A DNA stretch of 39,271 nt from CAITSH01 sp945892985 (GTDB taxonomy: Bacteria > Pseudomonadota > Gammaproteobacteria > Burkholderiales > SG8-39), in assembly GCA_945892985.1 (NCBI GenBank), contig CAMDDU010000040.1, positions 1 through 39,271 of the forward strand, given 5' to 3'. Under the pieces are notes generated by a model. That model was not told the origin of the DNA. It saw nothing but the letters and a program-made list of their open reading frames with translations, and ran no database searches. Numbering within the stretch: position 1 is the first letter of the stretch; each line of letters begins with the position of its first letter. Shown here piece after piece: positions 31,401 through 38,709 of the stretch. The position numbers were made by a program, and so were the translations under genes.

Positions 31401-31585
31401 GCGACAGCCGGATCAGGTTTGTAGTGATCCAGCACCTTGGCGATATCGGTGACCGTGCGCGGCGGGGCGGCTTCGACGGGGGCCGTAGCAGGATCGGCGG
31501 CGGGTGTGCTGCCGGAAAACAGCGCAAGCAGGCACAACAGCGAAAGCGCCCCGGTCTGGAGCGCACCTCTTTCGGATAGGTTCAT
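28445..31585 (-). CDS. Exported TPR-CHAT caspase-like protease
   Basis: The 1046-residue protein has a signal peptide (MNLSERGALQTGALSLLCLLALFSGSTPA), then about 550 residues of helical TPR-like repeats, then a helical linker. A C-terminal CHAT domain (about 680-1046) of the caspase/separase clan closes it. The catalytic dyad is H893 (SFATHGLVPGEL) and C944 (VVLSACNTASGEG), with the expected hydrophobic strands before each. CHAT proteins are predicted cysteine proteases; TPRs usually bind partners. The start at 31585 is preferred (GGGGGGA before it, signal peptide directly after); an in-frame ATG at 31750 would add 55 residues without export logic. It leads the operon with the small exported protein and the zinc-ribbon membrane protein. 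Substrate and role are unknown. Confidence 0.9.
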   Translation of the reverse strand: MNLSERGALQTGALSLLCLLALFSGSTPAADPATAPVEAAPPRTVTDIAKVLDHYKPDPAVAAKSREEAAAQPPASTDRLTLLRFYVGRARAAAKVGNTTQQIADLRTARQHMQRSEGYSMFALQELASAEGIGGNIVNASAILEELNAQIPGDMGGFPIGTHSFAAAIYAGSGDFEAARKSLAASESALRSMANSPAVQYQRYNWSSTLERARAEMFSAEGKFVEAEASFRKVLRERELDKPMQEIRLRRNMNTPTNENWIRFSEMQQRRLAQTLLQLGRLGEAELNVRASLKSSLERVGRNSVDTAVHLISFAFILLEQGRFQDASLMAREALKSAEASGASPFARASIFGRKALGAALVAEGNWDEALATFDAMKAGVAGDPEIAKRSPTDDIDWATALLKKSRAEEARVMLARMLDRSTRQLGDKDSRTAQIRAFHAIAISKLGKQAEALADFGKAVPILIEQARNDIAADTGGLRQVKRLTYIIESYLELMSSARKAGITTAGLDTVAESFRLADVARGSQVQRALAASAARASISDPALADLARREQDLQRRVNALSELLKSLLSQPPEQQLPKIIADLRRDIDLFGKQRNDLKRDIEKRFPDYAELTDPKPVTLAQAQAALRAGETLVSVYLGEDSSFIWAIPKTGEAGYAGVALSSAQVGKTVETLRRALDPSATSVDEIPAFNVEMAARLYQDLFKPVEASWQGASHLLVVPHGALGALPLGLLPTTLGAAPAKTAVPFEEYKRVPWLVRQVALTQLPSISALTTLRRTPAPTGERRLFLGIGDPLFSKEQAAEQAAPPVLLASASTTRGMPIRLRSAPKTSEVSSAELALLPRLPDTADELMEIAKTLGADPLQDLMLQKNANEKAVKGMNLANRRIISFATHGLVPGELNGLTQPALALTAPDVAGIDGDGLLTMDEILALKLNADWVVLSACNTASGEGAGAEAVSGLGRAFFYAGARALLVSNWPVDSVAARSLMTDLFKRYAAGAPTAKADSLQKAMLGLLDSPGFLDPANGKPAFSYAHPLFWAPFVLVGD

Positions 31586-31652
31586 CAGAGTCCCCCCACG
31601 GAGTCTGTCCGGCCGTATTTTGAGTTTTTGGCCATCATTTTGGTTTGCTAGC

Positions 31653-31680
31653 GTAACAGTATGTGCGCGGAGGCTGTCAA
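31653..31680 (-). promoter_or_regulatory. Possible promoter for the CHAT-protease operon
   Basis: On the minus strand a perfect TTGACA (31675-31680) is followed 16 bases later by TGTTAC (31653-31658), a poor -10. It lies 68 bases upstream of the CHAT start. The 163-base divergent gap (31586-31748) also has to serve the SRPBCC gene on the plus strand; I see no good plus-strand promoter in it. Confidence 0.35.
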
Positions 31681-31748
31681 GAGGGTGCTTTCCCGACCAC
31701 AACCCGTCCGCGCTTGCGGCGTGCCGCCCGGCAAAGGCATGATGCGCC

Positions 31749-32309
31749 ATGGCCTGCCGCTACCCGCTTTCAACCCTGTTTGCTTTCTGGCTGTTCTTTG
31801 CCTGGCATGGGACCGCTTTTGCCCAGGAAGTGAGCATCGAGACCACACGTCAGGGCGACCACATCGTCATCGAAGCCAGCGCCGAACTGCAGGCCGATGT
31901 GCGCATTGTCTGGCAGGTGCTCAGCGACTATGACCGGCTGGCCGAGTTCATTCCCAATCTCAAGGTGTCGCGTGTGTTGTCGCGCACTGCCGATGGCGTC
32001 GTGCTGGAGCAGCAGGGCGAGTATGCATTCCTGTTTTTCAGCCAGCCTATCGACGTGCGACTGCTGATCATCGAGATACCGCCGCATCGCATTGTTTCGC
32101 GCGCTATTGCCGGATCTTTCCGGGAAATGACCGGCAGTTATGAGCTGACGCCCATCCCGGGCGGGGTGAGGTTGCGCTATGCCGGGCGCATGCTGCCCAA
32201 TTTTTACCTGCCGCCTTTTTTCGGCGTGGTGGCCGCGCGTGACGCCGCCGAAAAGCAGTTCCGCGGCATGGTCGATGAAATCCTGCGGCGTGCGGGCCGC
32301 ATCCCATGA
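31749..32309 (+). CDS. Exported SRPBCC (START/polyketide-cyclase-like) protein
   Basis: The 186-residue protein has a signal peptide (ends AWHGTAFAQ) and a single SRPBCC helix-grip domain, which binds hydrophobic ligands. Recognisable segments are WQVLSDYDRLAEFIPNL and SYELTPIPGGVRLRYAGRM, as in coenzyme Q-binding/cyclase-dehydrase relatives. No cytoplasmic role is possible if the signal is real. It overlaps the next gene by 4 bases (ATGA) and is therefore coupled to the EEP and ClsB genes, suggesting handling of a lipid or lipid-linked ligand (inference). Confidence 0.85.
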   Translation: MACRYPLSTLFAFWLFFAWHGTAFAQEVSIETTRQGDHIVIEASAELQADVRIVWQVLSDYDRLAEFIPNLKVSRVLSRTADGVVLEQQGEYAFLFFSQPIDVRLLIIEIPPHRIVSRAIAGSFREMTGSYELTPIPGGVRLRYAGRMLPNFYLPPFFGVVAARDAAEKQFRGMVDEILRRAGRIP

Positions 32310-33067
32310 GGGCAGCCGGTGATGCCGTGAAACTGGGTATCGCAACCTACAACATCCACAAAGGTCTGTCGCACTTCAACCAGCGCATGGTGCTGCACGA
32401 GGCGCGTGAGCGCCTGCGCGCGCTGAACGTGGACATTGTTTTCTTGCAGGAAGTGCAGGGTGCGAACCGGCTTCACCAGAACCGGTTTCACGACTGGCCC
32501 CGGGAACCGTCCTACGAGTTTCTTGCCGACCAGATGTGGTCTGACTTCTCGTACGGTCGCAACGCCGTCTATGACCATGGTCATCATGGCAACGCCATCC
32601 TGTCGCGCTACCCCATCGTCGCCTCCGAGAGCCAGGATGTGTCCGACCATCGCTTCGAGCGGCGCGGACTGCTCCATTGCGAGATCGACTGGCTGGGGCA
32701 GCCCCTGCATTGCATGTGCGTCCACCTTGCTTTGCACGAACGCGGCCGGCGGCGCCAGCTCGCGGCGCTGATCGATCGCATCGGGCAGAGCGTGCCGCGC
32801 GATGCGCCGCTGGTGGTGGCCGGAGATTTCAACGACTGGCGCGATAACGCCGGACGGCGTCTTGCCGAGGCGCTTGGCATGCGCGAGGCCTTTCGCACCC
32901 ACCACGGCCGCTCGCCGCGCACCTTCCCCAGCCGCTTTCCGCTGCTCAGCCTCGACCGTATTTATGTGCGCGGGTTCAACGTGCTCGGTGCGGAAGTGCA
33001 CCACGGCCACCCCTGGACGCGGTTATCGGACCATGCCGCGCTGTCGGCAAGACTGGAAAAGGCCTGA
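32306..33067 (+). CDS. Endonuclease/exonuclease/phosphatase (EEP) family protein, YbhP-like
   Basis: The 253-residue cytoplasmic hydrolase belongs to the EEP fold, which includes phosphodiesterases and sphingomyelinases. Metal and catalytic motifs in order are YNIHKG (13-18), FLQEVQG, GNAILSRYP, VAGDFNDW, LSLDRIYV and LSDHAAL. In E. coli the related ybhP precedes clsB (ybhO), and the same order occurs here with a 2-base gap. The substrate is not known; a phospholipid-related phosphodiester is a reasonable guess. Confidence 0.88.
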   Translation: MRAAGDAVKLGIATYNIHKGLSHFNQRMVLHEARERLRALNVDIVFLQEVQGANRLHQNRFHDWPREPSYEFLADQMWSDFSYGRNAVYDHGHHGNAILSRYPIVASESQDVSDHRFERRGLLHCEIDWLGQPLHCMCVHLALHERGRRRQLAALIDRIGQSVPRDAPLVVAGDFNDWRDNAGRRLAEALGMREAFRTHHGRSPRTFPSRFPLLSLDRIYVRGFNVLGAEVHHGHPWTRLSDHAALSARLEKA

Positions 33068-33069
33068 GC

Positions 33070-34224
33070 ATGGAACTGACCGACGGCAACTGTCTGTCGC
33101 TGCTCGCGACCGGAGGTGAATATTTTCCCGCGCTTGAGGCGGCTATTGGCGGGGCACAACACGAGGTGTTTCTCGAAAGCTATATTTATGCCGATGACGC
33201 CACCGGACGGCGCATCACCGCCGCGTTGGCCGCGGCGGCGCGCCGCGGCGTGGCGGTGCAGCTCATGGTGGACGGCTTCGGTTCGCGCCTGCTGTCCCTT
33301 GCATTGCGCCGCACACTGGAGGACGCCGGTGTGCGCTTGCAGGTCTACGGGCCGGACATCTCGCCGCTGACCCTGCGCCGCCGCCGTTTGCGGCGCATGC
33401 ACCGCAAGCTGGCCGCTGTCGACGGGAGGCTCGCTTTTGTCGGTGGCATCAACATCATCAATGACCTTGGCGCCGACAGTCCGGCGCAGCCGCGCTATGA
33501 CTACGCGGTGCAGATCGAGGGGCCGCTTGCCGCCGAGGTGCGCACCGCCTTGTCGCGCTTGTGGCTGCGCGTGGCCTGGGCGCATGTCAGGCGTGCCGAA
33601 CGGCTGTTGCCGCCGCCGCCCCCGCCGGCGGCGCGTTGCGGCGACACGGCGGCTGCGCTGGTGGTGCGTGATAATTTTCGCCATCGCGCCGACATCGAGG
33701 AGGCCTACCTGGCCGCGATCGCGGCGGCGCGCGAGGAGATCGTCATCGCCAACGCCTATTTTCTGCCGGGGCGGCGTTTTCGCCACGCCCTGACCGATGC
33801 GGCGCGGCGCGGCGTGCGCGTGGTGCTGCTGTTGCAGGGACGCGCCGACCATCCGCTGCAGCACTATGCCTCGCTCGCCTTGTACGGAACGCTGCTCGAG
33901 GCTGGTGTGGAAATCTACGAATATCACAAGAGCATGCTGCACGCCAAGGTCGCGGTCATAGACCATCGCTGGGCCACCGTCGGATCGTCCAACATTGATC
34001 CGTTCAGCCTGCTGCTTGCGCGCGAGGCCAACGTCGTGGTCGAGGATGCCCGGTTCGCCGCGCGGTTGCGCCGTTCGCTGCATCAGGGCATGGAGGAGGG
34101 CGCGATGGTGGTGCCGCCGGCGCGCTGGCGGCAGCAGCCGCTGGCGCGGCGCGTGCGCATCTGGATGGCCTACGCGCTGGTGCGCCTGATGATGGGCCTT
34201 GCCGGCTACGGCAGGCCGCACTGA
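33070..34224 (+). CDS. clsB: Cardiolipin synthase ClsB
   Basis: The 384-residue phospholipase D-family enzyme would make cardiolipin by phosphatidyl transfer between phosphatidylglycerol molecules, or phosphatidylglycerol from glycerol as ClsB can do. HKD motifs are H111/K113/D118 (HRKLAAVDG, then FVGGIN) and H291/K293/D298 (HAKVAVIDHRWATVGSSN). A Pro-rich hinge (PPPPPP, 181-186) separates the two lobes. It lacks the N-terminal membrane helices of ClsA, as ClsB does. It is the third gene of the SRPBCC-EEP-clsB unit and ends convergently to the MaoC gene. Confidence 0.9.
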   Translation: MELTDGNCLSLLATGGEYFPALEAAIGGAQHEVFLESYIYADDATGRRITAALAAAARRGVAVQLMVDGFGSRLLSLALRRTLEDAGVRLQVYGPDISPLTLRRRRLRRMHRKLAAVDGRLAFVGGINIINDLGADSPAQPRYDYAVQIEGPLAAEVRTALSRLWLRVAWAHVRRAERLLPPPPPPAARCGDTAAALVVRDNFRHRADIEEAYLAAIAAAREEIVIANAYFLPGRRFRHALTDAARRGVRVVLLLQGRADHPLQHYASLALYGTLLEAGVEIYEYHKSMLHAKVAVIDHRWATVGSSNIDPFSLLLAREANVVVEDARFAARLRRSLHQGMEEGAMVVPPARWRQQPLARRVRIWMAYALVRLMMGLAGYGRPH

Positions 34225-34269
34225 AGGCGCGGCGCAGCGGTTTTTCGCCGTCGCAGCTTGCCGCCGTAT

Positions 34270-34292
34270 CGCGGCCTCGCAGGCCGGCCGCG
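34270..34292. terminator. Hairpin between convergent clsB and MaoC genes
   Basis: CGCGGCC (34270-34276) pairs perfectly with GGCCGCG (34286-34292) around a 9-base loop, in the 82-base convergent gap. It may act as a shared terminator. No clear T-tract adjoins either arm. Confidence 0.35.
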
Positions 34293-34306
34293 GCGATGCG
34301 CGCAGT

Positions 34307-34762
34307 TCAGGCGGCGGGGCGCCGTCCCATCATCTGCATGCTCTGCATATGCATCACCAGTTCGTCTTTTTGGTTGAAGACCTCGCAGCGCATGGTTGCT
34401 ATGCCGCGGTCCGGTTTGCTTGACGAGGGCTTGGCGGCGATCACCGTTGCGCGCATGCGCAGGGTGTCGCCAGGATAGACCGGCTTGACCCAGCGCACCG
34501 CGTCCACGCCGGGCGAGCCCAGGCTCGATGTTTCGAGCAGGTAGCTGTCGCACATCAGGCGCATGCACACGCCCACGGTCTGCCAGCCGCTGGCGATGAG
34601 GCCGCCAAAGATGGATTGTTTCGCCGCTTCCGGATCGGTGTGGAAATACTGCGGGTCGTATTCGCGTGCGAAACCCAGGATGTCCTGCTCGCTCAACTGG
34701 CGCGTGCCGCTGTCGAACACGCGCCCGACGCTGAAGTCCTCGAAATAATATCTGATCGTCAT
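34307..34762 (-). CDS. MaoC-like hotdog dehydratase
   Basis: The 151-residue protein has a single hotdog domain of the MaoC (R-specific enoyl-CoA hydratase) type. The hydratase active-site Asp and His occur as D36 and H41 (DPQYFH), and the family run IFGGLIASGWQT follows. WVKPVYPGDTLRM is the other characteristic strand. It would hydrate an enoyl-CoA, or more generally bind acyl-CoA. It is on the minus strand downstream of the aldehyde dehydrogenase gene (94-base gap), so the two may be co-transcribed. Substrate unknown. Confidence 0.88.
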   Translation of the reverse strand: MTIRYYFEDFSVGRVFDSGTRQLSEQDILGFAREYDPQYFHTDPEAAKQSIFGGLIASGWQTVGVCMRLMCDSYLLETSSLGSPGVDAVRWVKPVYPGDTLRMRATVIAAKPSSSKPDRGIATMRCEVFNQKDELVMHMQSMQMMGRRPAA

Positions 34763-34856
34763 GGGGCCCCTATCCTTGCGCCAGGTGAGATGGCTGAAAA
34801 CCCTTTATTGGCGCGGGTTTCCAGCTTGTTTGCGGTTGTTTTCCCGGCCGTGGCGC

Positions 34857-36293
34857 TCAGGCTTTGTCGGCCGGGCGAAATTGCAGCGACTTGTATTCGA
34901 GAAACTCTTCCAGGCCGTAGCGGCCTAGTTCGCGGCCGTTGCCAGACTGTTTGAAACCGCCAAAAGGAGCCTGCATATTGAATGGCCCGCCGTTGATGTC
35001 AATCTGCCCGGCGCGCAGGCGCTTTGCCACGCGCCTCGCCCGCGCCTCGTCGCCGGACCAGACGGCACCGGCGAGGCCATAGGGGCTGTCGTTGGCGATG
35101 CGTACCGCCTCTTCCTCGTCGCGGTAGGTAATGATGGACAGTACCGGGCCGAAAATCTCCTCCTGTGCGATGGTCGATTTGGGGTCGACGCGGCCGAACA
35201 CCGTTGGTTTGACATACCAGCCGCGCGGCAGCCCCTCGGGCGCGTCCGCACCGCCGATCAGCAACTGGGCGCCCTCGGCGATGCCTTGCCGGATGTAGTC
35301 GCGCACGCGCTCGCGCTGCGCGGCGGAGGTCAGCGGTCCGAGCCTGGCGCTGTCGCCGAAGGGATCGCCCACGGTAAATCCGGCGGCGATGTCCGTGGCC
35401 ATCGCGGCGGCTTCGGCGTAGCGGCTCTCGGGCACCAGCATGCGCGTGTGTGCGGTGCAGGTCTGGCCCGAATTGAGGAAACAGGCGTTGATGGTGCCCT
35501 TGACCGCCGCGGCAAGGTCGGCGTCATCGAGAATCACCGATGCCGATTTGCCCCCCAACTCGAGCGCCACGCGTTTGACTGTCGCGGCGGCCAGTTCGGA
35601 CACGCGCTTGCCGGCGCGCGTTGAGCCGGTGAAGGACACCATATCTACGTCCGCATGCCTGACCAGCGCTTCGCCGACCACCGGCCCGGTGCCGGTGACG
35701 AGATTGAACACGCCCGCAGGCACGCCTGCGGCGTGGATAATCTCGGCGAGGATGAAGGCATTGAGCGGCGCCACCTCGGACGGTTTCAACACCACGGTGC
35801 AACCTGCCGCGAGGGCAGGCGCGACCTTGGCGGCGATCTGGTGCAGCGGATAATTCCACGGCGTGATGGCGGCCACCACGCCCACCGGCTCGCGCAAGAC
35901 CTCCGAATTACCGACTTTTTCCTCGAACGCAAAGCCGGGCAGCATTTTTGCGTACATGGCAAAGGTGAAAGTTGGCGAGCCGGCCTGGATGCGGCCGGAG
36001 AGCTTGAGCGGCATGCCCACTTCACCGCAGATGGTCCTGGCGATCTCCTCGCCGCGCGCTTTCAGGCCTTCATGGATTTTTTGCAGCAGTGTCGCGCGCT
36101 CGGCCGGCGTGCTTGCCGACCAGGCCTCGAACGCGGCGCGGGCGGCCGCCACGGCGGCGTTGGCATCCTCCGCATTTCCCGCGGGGATGCGGCCGATGAT
36201 CTCTTCCGTTGACGCGCTGATGACGCTGATGGTTTTGTCGCCTGCGGGTTTGACCCACTTGCCATTGATGTAGAGCTGGTCGCGGATTTGCAT
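34857..36293 (-). CDS. NAD(P)-dependent aldehyde dehydrogenase
   Basis: The 478-residue cytoplasmic enzyme oxidises an aldehyde to the acid. Family residues are intact: N147 (PWNYPL), the FTGST NAD-binding loop (221-225), the general base E245 (LELGGKS) and the nucleophile C279 (NSGQTCTAH). The C-terminal APFGGFKQSGNGRELGRYGLEEF is typical. I chose the ATG at 36293, giving the standard N-terminus MQIRDQLYINGKWV, over the one at 36335; its Shine-Dalgarno is weak. It is divergent from the unknown exported protein. The substrate cannot be assigned. Confidence 0.92.
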   Translation of the reverse strand: MQIRDQLYINGKWVKPAGDKTISVISASTEEIIGRIPAGNAEDANAAVAAARAAFEAWSASTPAERATLLQKIHEGLKARGEEIARTICGEVGMPLKLSGRIQAGSPTFTFAMYAKMLPGFAFEEKVGNSEVLREPVGVVAAITPWNYPLHQIAAKVAPALAAGCTVVLKPSEVAPLNAFILAEIIHAAGVPAGVFNLVTGTGPVVGEALVRHADVDMVSFTGSTRAGKRVSELAAATVKRVALELGGKSASVILDDADLAAAVKGTINACFLNSGQTCTAHTRMLVPESRYAEAAAMATDIAAGFTVGDPFGDSARLGPLTSAAQRERVRDYIRQGIAEGAQLLIGGADAPEGLPRGWYVKPTVFGRVDPKSTIAQEEIFGPVLSIITYRDEEEAVRIANDSPYGLAGAVWSGDEARARRVAKRLRAGQIDINGGPFNMQAPFGGFKQSGNGRELGRYGLEEFLEYKSLQFRPADKA

Positions 36294-36321
36294 GTCAGGG
36301 TGTGGTCGGGGGAAAAGACGT

Positions 36322-36327
36322 ATTATA
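36322..36327 (-). promoter_or_regulatory. -10-like TATAAT upstream of the aldehyde dehydrogenase gene
   Basis: A perfect TATAAT on the minus strand sits 28 bases before the aldehyde dehydrogenase ATG in a 67-base divergent gap. No matching -35 is seen 16-18 bases upstream. The overlapping plus-strand TATTAT (36321-36326) could equally serve the divergent exported-protein gene. Confidence 0.35.
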
Positions 36328-36360
36328 ACGAGCACACTTCACGGATCGCGCCCTCCAGCC

Positions 36361-37557
36361 ATGACGAACGCCCGAACGCTGCCGCATGCCATGTTGCTAG
36401 CCGCGGTGTTAGCCGCAGCCTTGTTTGCAGGCGGCGGGGCTTTTGCGGCCGATACGCGCGATTTTCGCGATCACTTCCCGCAGTATCCGGGCTTCAGCCA
36501 GTACTTTGCCGCCAACCCGCCGTCGAGCTCGCCGCCAAGCGGTGCCGAACAGGTGTTGCTGGTGCGTTTCCGGCCGCGCTTCCTGCTGCCCAAAGACCAC
36601 CCCGGCATGATCGATTTTTACGGCGATTACATTGCCAAGGGACGCTTATACAACGGCGACGGCAAGCTGCTGGCTGAAAAGGTCACGCGTGAGCTGCTCA
36701 ACACGCACAAGGACAATCCGGCTGCGGTATTTGTGCACGAGCTCGAGTCGGCGAAGGCGGCAAGCCCCGTCGTCTACGGGCGCATTGACAGGGACACGAT
36801 CGATTTTGGCGGCGGGGTGAAGCGGCGCTTCACCTTTTTGCGCTATCACGCGGTGTTTCGCCAGTCGGGCCTGCCGGCGGGCTTGACCGGCTGGCGCGCC
36901 TTCCTGCTCAGTCTGACCGGAGACTTGCAGGATTGGCGCCAGCTCGACAACACCACGGCCGCCACGGTCGTGCTCGACGAGCAGGAGCGGCCGGTTGCGC
37001 TGATGCTACAGCCGCACAGTTACCTGCGCACCTACGTGTTTGGCACCGACGTTGCGCTGCCGGCCGACGGGCGCGTCATGATAGACGTGGCAATCCGCTC
37101 CAACGAACTGTACCGCCACGTCGAGGGGCGGGTGCACTACCGCGCCGTGCGTTTTCTGGGCGAGGAGGGCATGCGTTATATGCTGGGCGGAACCGATCGT
37201 CCGACCATGTCGGCAGACGACATTACCGACAGCGTGCGCGAATCCGATTATTCGCTGCAGTTCCTGGCACCCGCAGACGCGTTCTACACCTTCAAGGGCC
37301 ACCTCGGGCAAAAACGCGCGATGATAGGCCGGCAGGGGCCGCCCGGCGCGGACTACAACACGCTGCCCGAACTCAAGCCCATGGGCATGCAAATGATGGC
37401 CGGCTACTGGCACCGCGACCGCGCTGGTGACCGGGAGCGTTTCGAGGCCACCTATGGCAAGACCGGCGACCTGCGCGATTTTGCCCGGGTGCAGTTGCCG
37501 CAACTGGCTGCGGCGCGTGAAAAGCCGCCGCGCGCGCCGACGCAGCCGGCAAAATGA
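36361..37557 (+). CDS. Exported protein of unknown function (398 residues)
   Basis: I do not recognise the family. The protein starts with a signal peptide (LLAAVLAAALFAGGGAFAADTRD). The mature part is soluble and rich in beta segments and aromatic residues; notable stretches are RRFTFLRYHAVFRQSG, LQPHSYLRTYVFGTDVALP, MMAGYWHRDRAGDRERFEATYG and a Pro/Lys-rich tail. There is no heme motif, lipobox or metal-site pattern I can support. Start ATG 36361 places the signal sequence well but has no strong Shine-Dalgarno; an in-frame start at 36292 would sit inside the neighbouring promoter. It is convergent with the thioesterase gene (28-base gap). Confidence 0.75.
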   Translation: MTNARTLPHAMLLAAVLAAALFAGGGAFAADTRDFRDHFPQYPGFSQYFAANPPSSSPPSGAEQVLLVRFRPRFLLPKDHPGMIDFYGDYIAKGRLYNGDGKLLAEKVTRELLNTHKDNPAAVFVHELESAKAASPVVYGRIDRDTIDFGGGVKRRFTFLRYHAVFRQSGLPAGLTGWRAFLLSLTGDLQDWRQLDNTTAATVVLDEQERPVALMLQPHSYLRTYVFGTDVALPADGRVMIDVAIRSNELYRHVEGRVHYRAVRFLGEEGMRYMLGGTDRPTMSADDITDSVRESDYSLQFLAPADAFYTFKGHLGQKRAMIGRQGPPGADYNTLPELKPMGMQMMAGYWHRDRAGDRERFEATYGKTGDLRDFARVQLPQLAAAREKPPRAPTQPAK

Positions 37558-37585
37558 AGCGGCAAAAATCAGGTCCGTGCGCGGA

Positions 37586-38062
37586 TCAAACCTCCGGGCC
37601 GGTCTTTTCGTAGTTGACAATTGCCCACTTGAGCGCCTGCGGCCAGGGCGCGGACTTGCGCGTTTTTGGATCGGCGTTGACGTAGACCAATTCGCCGCTG
37701 GTGAGGTGGTCGGTGCCGCGCCAGATGCCCAGGCTGAAGCGCAGGCTTGAGCGTCCGATGCGACTGACGCGGCAGCACACCGACAGTTCCTCGTCATAGG
37801 TCGCCGAGCCATGGTATTCGGCGGTGGCCTTGACGGCGTAAATGTCGGTGCCGAATTTTTCGACGAGGTCATCCGGATAATTGAATCCGATGGCGCGCCA
37901 GTATTCGACGATGGCGACATCGAAATAGAGGAAATAATTGCCGTTGAAGACCACGTCCTGGCGGTCGACCTCGGCCCAGCGCACGCGCAGTGCGTGCGAG
38001 AAGGTGAAGTCTTCGCGGCGTAGTGCCGTCGTGCCCGCGGTGCGCTCAGGGGTGTTCGTCAT
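37586..38062 (-). CDS. Acyl-CoA thioesterase, YbgC/4HBT-type hotdog
   Basis: The 158-residue protein has one hotdog domain. The N-terminal VRWAEVDRQDVVFNGNYFLYFD corresponds to the YbgC active-site helix, with the catalytic Asp at 33; the usual HVNN is FNGN here. It would hydrolyse an acyl-CoA or aryl-CoA thioester. Its start overlaps the end of the carboxymuconolactone-decarboxylase-like gene by 17 bases, so the two are coupled. The substrate is not evident. Confidence 0.88.
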   Translation of the reverse strand: MTNTPERTAGTTALRREDFTFSHALRVRWAEVDRQDVVFNGNYFLYFDVAIVEYWRAIGFNYPDDLVEKFGTDIYAVKATAEYHGSATYDEELSVCCRVSRIGRSSLRFSLGIWRGTDHLTSGELVYVNADPKTRKSAPWPQALKWAIVNYEKTGPEV

Positions 38063-38573
38063 GGTCGATCTGCATCGCCTCGAGGAAGCGCGACACCAGG
38101 TTGTAGCCGCCTATGGTGGCGGTGAGTTCCACCAGTTCGCGTTCATTGAATTGCTTGCGCACGGCCTCAAACAGCGCTTGTGGCACGCGCACGTGCTTGG
38201 TCATGGCATCGGTGTAAGCGAGCACCGCGTGATCGTTATCGCTGAGGCCATCGGGATCGCCGCCCGCCTTGAGCGTGTCCAGTTGCGCCTGCGTCAGCCC
38301 TTCCTTCAGCGCGAAGGGCACGTGCGCGGAAAATTCGTAGTCGGCGCCGTTGATGACGGCGATGCGCAGGATCACCAGCTCGCGCACACGGCCGGACAGC
38401 ACGCCCTGCTGGCGGATCGCCGTGAACAGCGAGCACCAACCGGCGGCCACCGGCGGGCTGTGCATCAGCATGCGATAGAGGTTGAGCATTCTTCCGCCGC
38501 GCTCGCGCTTGATGCGCGCCACAAGCTCAATATTTTCGGGGCGGGTGACGTCGGCATAAGCTATTCGTGCCAT
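38046..38573 (-). CDS. Carboxymuconolactone decarboxylase/AhpD-family protein
   Basis: The 175-residue protein is of the CMD/AhpD helical fold. The core run is RELVILRIAVINGADYEFSAHVPFALKEGLT; the Cys pair of peroxidase-type AhpD is missing, with EFSAH in that position, so a thiol peroxidase role is unlikely. Such members include decarboxylases and uncharacterised enzymes of aromatic or acyl metabolism. AAGAGAA precedes the ATG at 38573. It forms an overlapping pair with the thioesterase gene, downstream of ubiX. Confidence 0.85.
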   Translation of the reverse strand: MARIAYADVTRPENIELVARIKRERGGRMLNLYRMLMHSPPVAAGWCSLFTAIRQQGVLSGRVRELVILRIAVINGADYEFSAHVPFALKEGLTQAQLDTLKAGGDPDGLSDNDHAVLAYTDAMTKHVRVPQALFEAVRKQFNERELVELTATIGGYNLVSRFLEAMQIDHDEHP

Positions 38574-38709
38574 GGTTCTCTTTTCATTTGTGGGCTGGGG
38601 AGCGGCGAGAATACTGGCTCGCCGGGCGTGCGCGTGAAGCGCAAGGGGTGAATCGATGGCGTTGCCATTCGCGGCATTGCGCGTTGGCGGATTTTGTGCC
38701 GGTGATTGC
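38574..38709. other. Intergenic region between ubiX and the CMD-family gene
   Basis: This 136-base gap contains a GGCGAG/CTCGCC hairpin (38604-38623) without a T-tract. Nothing else is recognisable. Confidence 0.4.

Noticed and set aside
31586..31749. Start of the CHAT protein at 31750
   Set aside because: The extra 55 residues precede a clear signal peptide and the better ribosome-binding sequence is before 31585.
38046..38573. AhpD peroxidase function for the CMD-family gene
   Set aside because: The CxxC of AhpD is absent, so I call it only as the family.
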